Source of the DNA: Mariprofundaceae bacterium | GTDB taxonomy: Bacteria; Pseudomonadota; Zetaproteobacteria; Mariprofundales; Mariprofundaceae | Direction of reading: 5' to 3' | NCBI GenBank assembly: GCA_030950835.1 | Contig: JAUZQU010000153.1 | Span: 1 to 8,118 of the forward strand | Length of the DNA: 8,118 bases | Shown here: piece by piece, positions 1 through 6,402 of the stretch | Layout: every line of letters starts with the position of its first letter | Position numbering within the stretch: the first letter of the stretch is position 1 | Notes under the pieces: generated by a model | What the model saw: only the letters and a program-made list of their open reading frames with translations | The model's database searches: none | Told to the model about the DNA's origin: nothing | Program-made: the position numbers and the translations under genes

Positions 1-1151
1 TGCCAACTCATGATAAGAAATGCCATGAAAATACCAATAGGCAAGCTGATAATCGCCACCAAGGCACTTCGCACATGCATCAAGAAAATCAAACAAATGA
101 TGGCAACGACGATGGATTCTTCAATCAACTTCTCTTTGAGGTTGTCCACTGCGCGTTCAATCAAGTCACCCCTGTCATACACAGGTACAATCTCAACGCC
201 TTCGGGTAAACCTGCTATAAGATCTTCTAACTTTTCACGCACACGCTCTATCGTTGCCAAAGCATTCTCACCAAAGCGCATGATCACGATACCACCAGCC
301 ACTTCGCCTTCGCCATTAAGCTCGGCTAAGCCTCGGCGCAGCGCTGGGCCAAGGTGAATATTGGCAAGCTGTTTTAAATAAATGGGGATGCCATTGTCAT
401 CCACACCTACAGGAATGGTTTCTAAATCTTGAATCGATTTGATATAACCCAAACCGCGTACCATGTATTCCGTTTCGCCCATTTCCACAAGCCGACCGCC
501 CACATCATTGTTGGAGCGTTGGATGGCATGTTTGATTGTGGCTAGGGAAATATTATAGGCTAAAAGCGCATCAGGGTTAAGCTCAATTTGATACTGTTTG
601 ACATAACCACCGATAGATGCAACTTCCGCTACGCCTTCCACCGTTTGTAGTGGATAACGCAAATACCAATCCTGAATGGAGCGCAATTGCGCTAAATCAT
701 GGGTTCCTGTGTTATCAATCAAGGCATATTGATACACCCAGCCTACCCCCGTAGCATCAGGACCAAGCTTGGGTGAAACATTTTTGGGTAGACGGTCGGC
801 AGCATAATTGAGATATTCAAGCACACGGGTACGCGCCCAGTACATATCTGTACCATCTTCAAAAATCACATAGACCATGGAAAAACCAAAAAAGGAATAA
901 CCACGCACCACTTTGGTGTTGGGTACAGAAAGCATGGCGGTAGTGAGTGGATAAGTGACTTGGTCTTCCACCACTTGTGGTGCTTGCCCTTCAACTTTGG
1001 TAAAAACAATGACTTGCACATCAGACAAATCAGGAATGGCATCCAAAGGCGTGGATTTCATGGCTTGAAAACCTGCGAAGCTGAGCAACAGCGCCGCAAT
1101 CAACACCAGAAAACGATTTTTTATCGACGCTGCAATCAGTGAGCGAATCAT
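1..1151 (-). CDS. cusA: CusA/SilA-type heavy-metal RND efflux pump, N-terminal part (partial)
   Basis: Inner-membrane proton-driven pump of a tripartite Cu(I)/Ag(I) exporter. The frame is open from the ATG at 1151 to the window edge, giving 383 codons of a protein usually about 1,040 residues long. Visible landmarks are a first membrane helix (about residues 10-32, following the NRFLVL motif), TPLDAIPDLSDVQV, GQAPQVVEDQVTYPL, FEDGTDMYWARTRVLEYLN, GPDATGVGWVYQYAL, the AELNGEGE strand and the HVRSALVAIISLP loop leading into the next helix. From memory it aligns to E. coli CusA almost without gaps, and the window stops about ten residues before the first relay methionine known there (M391), so the metal-relay residues cannot be checked. 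The start overlaps the adaptor stop as ATGA and has a GAGGA ribosome site. Cu/Ag rather than Zn/Co/Cd specificity is inferred from similarity and from the Met-rich adaptor. Confidence 0.95.
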   Translation of the reverse strand, partial: MIRSLIAASIKNRFLVLIAALLLSFAGFQAMKSTPLDAIPDLSDVQVIVFTKVEGQAPQVVEDQVTYPLTTAMLSVPNTKVVRGYSFFGFSMVYVIFEDGTDMYWARTRVLEYLNYAADRLPKNVSPKLGPDATGVGWVYQYALIDNTGTHDLAQLRSIQDWYLRYPLQTVEGVAEVASIGGYVKQYQIELNPDALLAYNISLATIKHAIQRSNNDVGGRLVEMGETEYMVRGLGYIKSIQDLETIPVGVDDNGIPIYLKQLANIHLGPALRRGLAELNGEGEVAGGIVIMRFGENALATIERVREKLEDLIAGLPEGVEIVPVYDRGDLIERAVDNLKEKLIEESIVVAIICLIFLMHVRSALVAIISLPIGIFMAFLIMSW

Positions 1152-2557
1152 TGGCTTTCCTCGCCAGACATTGTATTCATATCCATACCACCCATGCTAT
1201 CCATGTCATCCATAGCCATGTCATCATCCAACATCGGCATAGCATCCATATCCATGCCTTCATGTGCTGTTGCAGGCTCTTCAGCGGAGCTTTGGATTGC
1301 CATCATTTTGGCCGTGGCTTCTTTCAGTTTGGATTCTGAATCAATGAGGAACTGACTTGAGGTTACGATTATCTCGCCAGCCTTGATGCCTTCAAGAATC
1401 TGAGCCTCTCCTTCTGAATCAACCCCAACCACAACCTTGCGCGGCTCATATTGCCCAGGGCTACGCTGTACAAACACCTGCTCTTGCTCACCTGTGCGCA
1501 CAATGGCTTCAGAAGGAACAATGATGGCATCAATTTGTTTACCAGCTTTGACGACCACATTGGCAAACATCTCGGGTTTGAGCGCAAGTTTGGGGTTATC
1601 AAACTCCAAACGGATTTTCACAGTACGCGTTTTGGCTTCCAAATATGGGTAAATAAAACTAACCTTACCCACAAACGTGCGCCCAGGAATACCAGCCACC
1701 TTCATCTCCGCCGTATCACCTTCGCGCACCCATGGTAAATCATCTTCATACAGATCAACAATGACCCAAACACGCTGCAAATCAGCAATCATGTAAAGCT
1801 GACTATCGGGTGTAATGCGCTGCCCTTCACGCGCACCAATGTTCATCACAATGCCAGCAAACGGCGAATGAATATGTATGCCCTTCATAATTTTTCTACT
1901 GCGATTTAACTGCTTGATTTGATGGGCAGGCACATCCAAGAGCTGCAAACGCTCACGCGCTGAAACAAGCAGGCTTTTTGCACCATCGCGCACATCAGGA
2001 AAGGGACTATCTGCCAGTATGTCCGCATTTCTTAAGGCCAAAAGATATTCTTCTTGGGTGGCTACCAATTGCGGCGAATAAATCGACATCAACATGGTTC
2101 CTTTCTTGACTTGATCACCCGTTTTATCGATAAACATCTTCTCCACCCAACCATCATATTTGGGGTGAAGCCTTGCTACACGCTCTTCATCATAGGTCAC
2201 TCTACCCACGGCGCGAATATTGCGCGATAATGTTTTCAGCTTGGCTACGGTTGTGCGCACCCCAATATTTTGCACCACAGTCGGGTTGATTTTAACCGTA
2301 CCCACTGGTGCAGATGAATCACCACCATGATTTTTACCATCATCTGCATACACCGCAATATAATCCATGCCCATTTCATCTTGGGTAAATACTGGTGAGG
2401 TGATATTTGGATTCATCGGATTGCGATAAAACAACACTTTTGCCGCCTGCTCTTCTTCCACAACAGGCTGCATATCCGAAGATGGTGCAAAAGCATAACC
2501 CCCTGCTAACCCCAGCAATAACATGCTTCCTGCAAGTATTAAAGATTGTTTATTCAT
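1148..2557 (-). CDS. cusB: CusB-type periplasmic adaptor with Met/Asp-rich C-terminal tail
   Basis: Membrane-fusion adaptor linking the RND pump to the outer-membrane channel and, in the Cus family, handing metal to the pump. It has 469 residues from the ATG at 2557, chosen because GAGGAG lies seven bases upstream; the frame opens further upstream (TTG at 2674) but that stretch lies inside the channel gene. Order of parts: membrane anchor or signal (5-24); HMBD-type metal-binding segment with FYRNPMNPNITSP and EMGMDY (about 41-72), which uses Met rather than the Cys seen in other HMBDs; barrel-sandwich and hairpin (about 130-270) with HPKYDGWVEK and SPFAGIV; beta-barrel (about 270-340) with LYEDDLPWVREGD; membrane-proximal part (about 345-415). 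A tail with 11 Met in residues 435-463 follows, an uncommon addition. It overlaps its upstream neighbour by 8 bases and the pump gene by 4. Confidence 0.93.
   Translation of the reverse strand: MNKQSLILAGSMLLLGLAGGYAFAPSSDMQPVVEEEQAAKVLFYRNPMNPNITSPVFTQDEMGMDYIAVYADDGKNHGGDSSAPVGTVKINPTVVQNIGVRTTVAKLKTLSRNIRAVGRVTYDEERVARLHPKYDGWVEKMFIDKTGDQVKKGTMLMSIYSPQLVATQEEYLLALRNADILADSPFPDVRDGAKSLLVSARERLQLLDVPAHQIKQLNRSRKIMKGIHIHSPFAGIVMNIGAREGQRITPDSQLYMIADLQRVWVIVDLYEDDLPWVREGDTAEMKVAGIPGRTFVGKVSFIYPYLEAKTRTVKIRLEFDNPKLALKPEMFANVVVKAGKQIDAIIVPSEAIVRTGEQEQVFVQRSPGQYEPRKVVVGVDSEGEAQILEGIKAGEIIVTSSQFLIDSESKLKEATAKMMAIQSSAEEPATAHEGMDMDAMPMLDDDMAMDDMDSMGGMDMNTMSGEESQ
1158..1162 (-). promoter_or_regulatory. 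Ribosome binding site of the cusA-like gene
   Basis: The minus strand reads GAGGA, six bases before the ATG at 1151. It lies inside the end of the adaptor gene. Together with the ATGA overlap it supports 1151 as the start of the pump gene. Confidence 0.7.
1169..1255 (-). other. Met/Asp-rich tail coding segment of the adaptor
   Basis: Codons 435-463 of the adaptor hold 11 Met and 9 Asp in 29 residues, in patterns such as MDMDAMPM and MAMDDMDSM. Thioether-rich periplasmic stretches are known Cu(I)/Ag(I) ligands in proteins such as PcoA/CopA, so metal capture is a reasonable inference. On the opposite strand the repeated ATG reads as CAT and produces a spurious His-rich frame. Confidence 0.8.
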
Positions 2558-3845
2558 GTGAAAACTCCTCGGTTTGTCCCATCGTGGCATACAATATGGC
2601 AAGGCTTTGCTTGGCTTGTGCCAGCACCTTCCAATATTGTGTTTCATAATTATACAACGTGATTTGAGCGCCAATCAGATTCAAAAAGTCTACTTTATTC
2701 ACCTGATATGCTGCTAACATCGATGTTACTGTCTGCTTGGCTTGCGGAATAATTGCTGTTTTGAACAACAGGCTTTGCGCTTTGGCTTGTTCATAAGCTG
2801 CCAAGGCTACTTGCACCTGCCTCACCACTTGGCTTTGCAAATCTTGATACAAAAAGTCTTGTTGCAGCAACTCGGCTCTGCGTTGTTCTTGCAGGGCATC
2901 TTGTTTATCCCCTGTGAAAAAAGGCATGGTCATCGACAAGTTAAGGCTTGCCAAGTCGGCACGTTCTACCCCTGTATCACTGTTTTTCCGCCAGCCATAC
3001 TTGGCAGTGAGCGTGAAATCAGGAAAATCGGCTTTATCTGCCAACATCACGCGGCTTCTTGCTGCTTGTTGGTGTTGATATTGCTGTTTTAAACGTGGGC
3101 GCTGAACTAAAGCTTGTTGCGTCAAGGTTTGCGCATCGGCAAGCATGGGCAACGATTCATCCACCACCTCAGGTAATACTATGGGTTGCGTCATGGGTAA
3201 TTGTAACAGCTGCTGTAACTGGGCTTGGTTTTGTTTTTCGCTGGCTTGTAGTTGAATTTCTACATCCAACAATTTGGACAACTCCAATTGCGCTAACAAC
3301 ACATCTTGCTGCAAACCCTTGCCAACTTTGTATTTGGTATGGGCAATACGAATCAACTGACGCAATAAATCTTGATTACGTTGCACCGTGGTCATGGCAT
3401 GTTGGAGGTAGAGTAAGTTCCACCAACTATGGCTCACTTGGCTGATTAAGCTGAACTTCAATTCATCCACATTAGCCGATGCCGCCTGCGCTACATGTAT
3501 GGCTGCATCTTCTAATAAAGCCAGTTTACCAGGAAATGGTAGTGCCTGGCTGATACCAAGCTGCACTTGGCTCATGTTTTCTTGCGATGTTGACCATGTA
3601 TCTACAGGTATATTGATGGTAGATAAAGAAAACACTGGATCAGGAAGGCTGACTGCTTGCGCTGGTCGCCTTGCCCAAGCTTGCGCTGCTTGTTGTTGTG
3701 CGTGTAAGGCTGGGTTGTTTTGTTGCACCAAAGCAACTGCTTGTTGTAAGGTTAATACTGCGGCTTGCCCTGAAGTGGGTAAACACGTTGTCCATAGGCT
3801 AATAATTGCCATACATAAGGTAAAACTAAAGGAAAAGGAATACAT
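2550..3845 (-). CDS. cusC: TolC/CusC-family outer-membrane efflux channel
   Basis: Outer-membrane channel of the tripartite metal exporter, forming the exit duct across the outer membrane and periplasm. It has 431 residues, normal for the outer-membrane factor family. A signal peptide covers about residues 1-29, with likely cleavage near SGQA/AVL; the Cys at position 11 and the one in TTCLP lack a proper lipobox, so a lipoprotein form like E. coli CusC is not supported. The mature part shows the two-fold repeat typical of the family: LQQAVALVQQNNPAL opens the first, QALPFPGKL is the motif common in metal-efflux members, and LTQQALVQRPRL with SLNLSMTMPFF opens the second. Long Gln/Leu-rich helices make up the periplasmic tunnel. 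The start has a perfect AGGAGG five bases upstream. The stop overlaps the adaptor start by 8 bases. The gene symbol rests mainly on context. Confidence 0.9.
   Translation of the reverse strand: MYSFSFSFTLCMAIISLWTTCLPTSGQAAVLTLQQAVALVQQNNPALHAQQQAAQAWARRPAQAVSLPDPVFSLSTINIPVDTWSTSQENMSQVQLGISQALPFPGKLALLEDAAIHVAQAASANVDELKFSLISQVSHSWWNLLYLQHAMTTVQRNQDLLRQLIRIAHTKYKVGKGLQQDVLLAQLELSKLLDVEIQLQASEKQNQAQLQQLLQLPMTQPIVLPEVVDESLPMLADAQTLTQQALVQRPRLKQQYQHQQAARSRVMLADKADFPDFTLTAKYGWRKNSDTGVERADLASLNLSMTMPFFTGDKQDALQEQRRAELLQQDFLYQDLQSQVVRQVQVALAAYEQAKAQSLLFKTAIIPQAKQTVTSMLAAYQVNKVDFLNLIGAQITLYNYETQYWKVLAQAKQSLAILYATMGQTEEFSHE
2565..2570 (-). promoter_or_regulatory. Ribosome binding site deciding the adaptor start
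   Basis: The minus strand reads GAGGAG seven bases before the ATG at 2557, inside the last codons of the channel gene. It favours the 469-residue adaptor over the longer open frame starting at 2674. Confidence 0.8.
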
Positions 3846-3850
3846 CCCGA

Positions 3851-3856
3851 CCTCCT
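3851..3856 (-). promoter_or_regulatory. Strong ribosome binding site of the channel gene
   Basis: The minus strand reads a full AGGAGG with a five-base spacer to the ATG at 3845. It is the strongest ribosome site in the window and lies just after two hairpins, so folding of the leader could control access to it. Confidence 0.85.
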
Positions 3857-3868
3857 GCTCAATGATTC

Positions 3869-3886
3869 AAAACCTCAATAGGTTTT
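3869..3886 (-). repeat. Inverted repeat (hairpin 2) ahead of the channel gene
   Basis: A perfect 7-bp inverted repeat, AAAACCT and AGGTTTT, surrounds a four-base loop (ATTG on the minus strand). It sits 24 bp centre-to-centre from a related hairpin and ends 12 bases before the AGGAGG. It could be an RNA hairpin (attenuator or processing site) or an operator dyad. As a terminator it is weak: the stem is A/T-rich and only four T residues occur, within the stem. Confidence 0.6.
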
Positions 3887-3888
3887 GC

Positions 3889-3915
3889 ACACCAAACTCC
3901 AACGAGTTTTGGTGT
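3889..3915 (-). repeat. Inverted repeat (hairpin 1) after the His-rich gene
   Basis: On the minus strand ACACCAAAACTC pairs with GAGTTTGGTGT around the loop GTTG; one A is bulged and the other 11 positions pair. It begins 15 bases after the stop of the upstream gene. No T run follows directly, so a classical intrinsic terminator is unlikely. Its core resembles the neighbouring hairpin (CAAAAC, two variable pairs, NTTG loop). Confidence 0.65.
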
Positions 3916-3930
3916 TAGCAGAAGGTTATG

Positions 3931-4482
3931 TCAAACGCGGAAACGTAAGTTAAGGTTGTAACTTAAAAGGGATGTTTGTCGTTGGGGAGAAAAATTGACA
4001 TCGTAGGTCAAAGTCAAGGCTGATGCGCTGAAAAGCGCGGCATGAGGTAAAACAACACACTGATCGGCATGTGCAAATACGCTATGATCCACATGCACTT
4101 TGACGACCAAATCAGGTAAATCACAATGGCTACAAGCATGTGCGGCATGGTCATCACTATCATGTTGCATGTTTGCCATAGAAGATGAGGCCAAACAATG
4201 GGCAGCCATCTGATCGGTTGGCATAGCGTTGGCTACAGTATGCGGTGATTCGCTCTTGCTTGAAATTATATGATTTGATGGCACATGATTTGATGTGACA
4301 TGGCTTGAATCCATGTTCGCCACTTTCATCACATGTCCATCTTGAGCCGATGCCAAAGGTACACAAAGCCCGACCACAAGCACTTGAAAAGCAAATACCA
4401 ACATCGCACATATTGCAATGCGTTGGCGATTGAACAATGCCTTCAGCACTGGATTCAATAATGGCATCAAGTAAGACATCAT
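3931..4482 (-). CDS. Secreted His/Met-rich protein of unknown family leading the metal-efflux operon
   Basis: I do not recognise a named family. The 183-residue protein has a basic N-terminus, a hydrophobic core (about 22-43) and an ASA/Q signal-peptidase site near residue 46, so it is probably periplasmic. The mature part is rich in His (14) and Met, has a short repeat SNHVPSNH around residues 60-72, a CSHC motif at 117-120 inside a cluster of His and Asp, two further Cys (96 and 142) and an aromatic/basic end (YNLNLRFRV). The general layout recalls small DUF2946-type proteins found beside copper genes, but I cannot assign it. As first gene of the cus-like operon a periplasmic Cu/Ag-binding or sensing role is inferred. 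Two adjacent ATGs are possible starts; no ribosome site precedes them, and the -10 box lies only seven bases away, which suggests leaderless translation. Confidence 0.75.
   Translation of the reverse strand: MMSYLMPLLNPVLKALFNRQRIAICAMLVFAFQVLVVGLCVPLASAQDGHVMKVANMDSSHVTSNHVPSNHIISSKSESPHTVANAMPTDQMAAHCLASSSMANMQHDSDDHAAHACSHCDLPDLVVKVHVDHSVFAHADQCVVLPHAALFSASALTLTYDVNFSPQRQTSLLSYNLNLRFRV
4270..4314 (-). repeat. Three 15-bp tandem units inside the His-rich gene
   Basis: Two units on the plus strand, ATGATTTGATGGCAC and ATGATTTGATGTGAC, differ at two positions and are followed by a more diverged third (ATGGCTTGAATCCAT). They encode the repeated peptide pattern S-x-H-V/I in the His-rich stretch. 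The unit length is a multiple of three, so copy-number change would keep the frame. Confidence 0.7.
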
Positions 4483-4485
4483 AAA

Positions 4486-4509
4486 ACGAAGTGTAGGTGA
4501 GGTCTTCGT
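4486..4509. promoter_or_regulatory. Possible operator dyad over the efflux-operon promoter
   Basis: Six-base inverted arms, ACGAAG at 4486-4491 and CTTCGT at 4504-4509, are separated by 12 bases. The dyad covers the -10 box and most of the spacer of the minus-strand promoter, where a repressor or MerR-type activator could act. It does not match the CueR or CusR boxes I know, and a 6-bp dyad can arise by chance. Confidence 0.3.
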
Positions 4510-4519
4510 GTTTTGTCAA
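4490..4519 (-). promoter_or_regulatory. Sigma-70-type promoter of the metal-efflux operon
   Basis: On the minus strand, a consensus -35 TTGACA (4519-4514) is followed after 18 bases by TACACT (4495-4490), a four-of-six -10 match. Only seven bases separate the -10 from the ATG at 4482, so transcription should begin at or next to the start codon. Confidence 0.55.
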
Positions 4520-4539
4520 GCCACATAACAAGCTGCACT

Positions 4540-4567
4540 TTGACCCAAGTTTTAAATCCACTACAAT
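4540..4567 (+). promoter_or_regulatory. Sigma-70-type promoter of the TauE-type transporter gene
   Basis: TTGACC at 4540-4545, then a 16-base spacer and TACAAT at 4562-4567 (five of six consensus bases in each box). The ATG follows six bases after the -10, implying a leaderless or nearly leaderless transcript. No Shine-Dalgarno sequence lies between the promoter and the start codon. Confidence 0.55.
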
Positions 4568-4573
4568 TTTGCC

Positions 4574-5374
4574 ATGGATGAATTCTCTTGGATGTTGCCT
4601 TATTTGGCTTTAGGGCTGGCTGTAGGTTTTTTTGCTGGTTTGTTGGGCATAGGTGGTGGTGGCATCATGGTTCCAGTGCTGACGATGTTGTTCATCAGCC
4701 AAGCCTTTGCTGGTGAACATGTATTACACTTGGCTTTAGGCACATCCATGGCTTCCATCGTCATCACCTCTTGTTCAAGCTTATATAACCATCATCAACG
4801 CGGCGCAGTACGTTGGGACATTGTACGCATGATGGCTTTGCCTTTGGCTCTAGGCACACTCAGCCTAGCGATGTTTGCCTCCACCTTATCCTCAACATTT
4901 TTAGCCATTTTGTTCAGTGTTTTTATGACATATATCGCCATACAAATGTTTCTCGACTTCAAACCCAAAGCTTCCAGAGCGCTGCCCCAACCCCTGATAT
5001 TATCTGTGGTGGGTTTTAGTGTGGGCGGTCTTTCTGCCTTGGTGGCTGTAGGTGGAGGAACGCTTAACGTACCTTTTCTCACTTGGTGTAATATCAACAT
5101 CAAACATGCCATAGGTACTTCTGCTGCTTTGGGTCTACCCATCGCCTTGGCAGGCAGTATGGGTTATATGTTGAGTGGTTGGAGCGTCCAAGGTTTGCCT
5201 GCTTATAGCTTGGGTTATGTATACTTACCTGCAGTGTTGCTTATTTCTCTGGTCAGCGTTTTCACAGCACCGTTTGGTGTACGTTTCGCTCATTTTCTAC
5301 CCATATCCCTGCTCAAAAAAATCTTTGCCAGCATTTTATTGCTCTTAGCAGCACAAATGTTGTATATCCTATGA
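4574..5374 (+). CDS. TauE/SafE-family membrane transporter
   Basis: Inner-membrane carrier of the TauE/SafE (YfcA-like) family, whose studied members export sulfite, sulfoacetate or other small sulfur-containing or organic anions; the substrate here is unknown. It has 266 residues and about eight hydrophobic helices arranged as two repeated halves. Each half opens with the family's glycine motif, GLLGIGGGGIMVP at 22-34 and ALVAVGGGTLNVP at 155-167, followed by a GTS motif (GTSMAS at 56, GTSAALGLP at 181). It diverges from the metal-efflux operon across a 91-bp region and overlaps the kinase-like gene by ATGA, so the two are surely co-transcribed. No ribosome site precedes the ATG at 4574; a second Met at codon 7 is an alternative start but also lacks one. 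Confidence 0.9.
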   Translation: MDEFSWMLPYLALGLAVGFFAGLLGIGGGGIMVPVLTMLFISQAFAGEHVLHLALGTSMASIVITSCSSLYNHHQRGAVRWDIVRMMALPLALGTLSLAMFASTLSSTFLAILFSVFMTYIAIQMFLDFKPKASRALPQPLILSVVGFSVGGLSALVAVGGGTLNVPFLTWCNINIKHAIGTSAALGLPIALAGSMGYMLSGWSVQGLPAYSLGYVYLPAVLLISLVSVFTAPFGVRFAHFLPISLLKKIFASILLLLAAQMLYIL

Positions 5375-6366
5375 ACACCGCCGATAACACATCTTTACAA
5401 CACTTGATTCAGCAAAGCACAGGCGCAACAAGCATGGAACGTGGGCAACGTATTCAATCTTTGTGGAGTGGTTATGGCGAGGTGGTGCGCTATCAGCTGC
5501 AAGGTTGCGCTATGCCCAGTGTCATCATCAAACATATCCAATTCCCAGAGCAACAGCAGCATCCGCGGGGTTGGAATACCGATTTAAGCCATGCTCGAAA
5601 AGTCCAATCTTATGCCGTTGAAACAGCATGGTATCAACAATACAGCGCACAGTGCTCGGCGCTTTGCCGTGTGCCTAAATGTTATGCTGCAACCCAACTT
5701 GGTGATGAACATATGCTCATTTTGGAAGACTTGGATGCAGCAGGTTTTGCCCTACGCAAAAGTACACTACAGAAAAGTACATGTAAGTTGGTATTAACGT
5801 GGTTAGCCCACTTTCATGCCCAGTTTATGAGCGTATCACCTGAGAATTTATGGCAAGAAGGCAGTTATTGGCATTTAAACACTAGACCCGATGAACTTCA
5901 AGCCATGCCAACAGGGGCTTTGCGTGATGCAGCACCTCAAATCGCCCAAGCCTTGCAACAAACACGTTTCCCCACCTTGATTCATGGTGATGCCAAGGTG
6001 GCTAACTTCTGTTTTTCAGCTGATGAACAACAAGTCGCCGCGGTAGACTTCCAATATGTTGGTGGTGGTTGCGGTATGAAAGATGTGGCTTATTTTTTAG
6101 GTAGTTGTCTGCATGATAAGCAACTACACGCATGGCAAGATGAACTCTTAGATGTCTATTTTTACCACTTAAAAAACGCCGTACCAAACCACATCAACAC
6201 ATTGTCCTTAGAGCAAGAGTGGCGCTATTTATACCCTATGGCATGGGCAGACTTTTACCGTTTCTTAACGGGTTGGATGCCTGAACATCAAAAAATCAAT
6301 GCTTATGGACAAAAAATGAGCCAACAAGCCTTATTATCCCTAACCCAACAAGACATGCATCCCTGA
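5371..6366 (+). CDS. APH/choline-kinase-fold phosphotransferase
   Basis: Predicted cytoplasmic small-molecule kinase of the aminoglycoside phosphotransferase/choline kinase superfamily, closest in feel to the ecdysteroid-kinase-like (CHK) branch. Its 331 residues show a probable ATP-binding lysine in VIIKHI (K54), an alpha-C-type glutamate in AVETAW (E84), the hinge-like LILEDLD at 116-122, the catalytic loop IHGDAKVANF at 204-213 (D207, N212) and the metal-binding DFQ at 226-228 in place of the usual DFG/DFE. GGGCGMKDVAYFLGSCL follows; from memory it is strongly conserved among proteobacterial relatives. All catalytic residues are present, so the enzyme should be active. The substrate is unknown. 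The ATG overlaps the transporter stop (ATGA) and has no ribosome site of its own, implying coupled translation. The gene ends 28 bases from a convergent gene. Confidence 0.85.
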   Translation: MNTADNTSLQHLIQQSTGATSMERGQRIQSLWSGYGEVVRYQLQGCAMPSVIIKHIQFPEQQQHPRGWNTDLSHARKVQSYAVETAWYQQYSAQCSALCRVPKCYAATQLGDEHMLILEDLDAAGFALRKSTLQKSTCKLVLTWLAHFHAQFMSVSPENLWQEGSYWHLNTRPDELQAMPTGALRDAAPQIAQALQQTRFPTLIHGDAKVANFCFSADEQQVAAVDFQYVGGGCGMKDVAYFLGSCLHDKQLHAWQDELLDVYFYHLKNAVPNHINTLSLEQEWRYLYPMAWADFYRFLTGWMPEHQKINAYGQKMSQQALLSLTQQDMHP

Positions 6367-6369
6367 TAC

Positions 6370-6402
6370 TGCGCTCAACATACGCGCCATCAAATCAAGG
6401 CA
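6370..6402. repeat. Near-duplicate of an internal UreH-type gene segment (copy A)
   Basis: This 33-base stretch matches 6839-6870 with 17 identical bases in a row (6374-6390 and 6843-6859), two mismatches and one single-base gap. Copy A covers the last codons and stop of the UreH-type gene and the gap to the convergent kinase gene. The extra base in copy A is what makes the TGA stop; without it the frame would read PDLMARMLSAVS, close to the internal PDFMARMLSALS. Confidence 0.75.

Noticed and set aside
10..357. Plus-strand open frame of 115 codons at the window start
   Set aside because: Lies wholly antisense to the cusA-like gene, whose protein matches the family along its whole visible length.
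1139..1339. Plus-strand frame with a strongly His-rich peptide, suggestive of a metal-binding small protein
   Set aside because: It is the reverse complement of the Met-rich adaptor tail (ATG read backwards is CAT) and has no ribosome site; the adaptor frame is clearly the real gene.
2558..2674. Upstream extension of the adaptor frame by 39 codons
   Set aside because: Begins with TTG, runs inside the channel gene and lacks signal-peptide character, while the ATG at 2557 has GAGGAG and a hydrophobic N-terminus directly after it.
3889..3915. Hairpin 1 as an intrinsic terminator ending the first gene's transcript
   Set aside because: The stem is followed by GC and then A residues, not a T run, and genes downstream need transcription through it; kept only as a hairpin or operator candidate.
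4160..4561. Alternative minus-strand frame of 133 codons with several Cys across the divergent promoter
   Set aside because: It overlaps the His-rich gene in another frame, lacks a signal peptide and ribosome site, and its start lies upstream of the best -10 box.
6367..6394. Possible bidirectional terminator between the convergent kinase and UreH-type genes
   Set aside because: Only a 4-bp GCGC pairing with a wide loop and no T run is present; the stretch is better explained as part of the duplicated segment.
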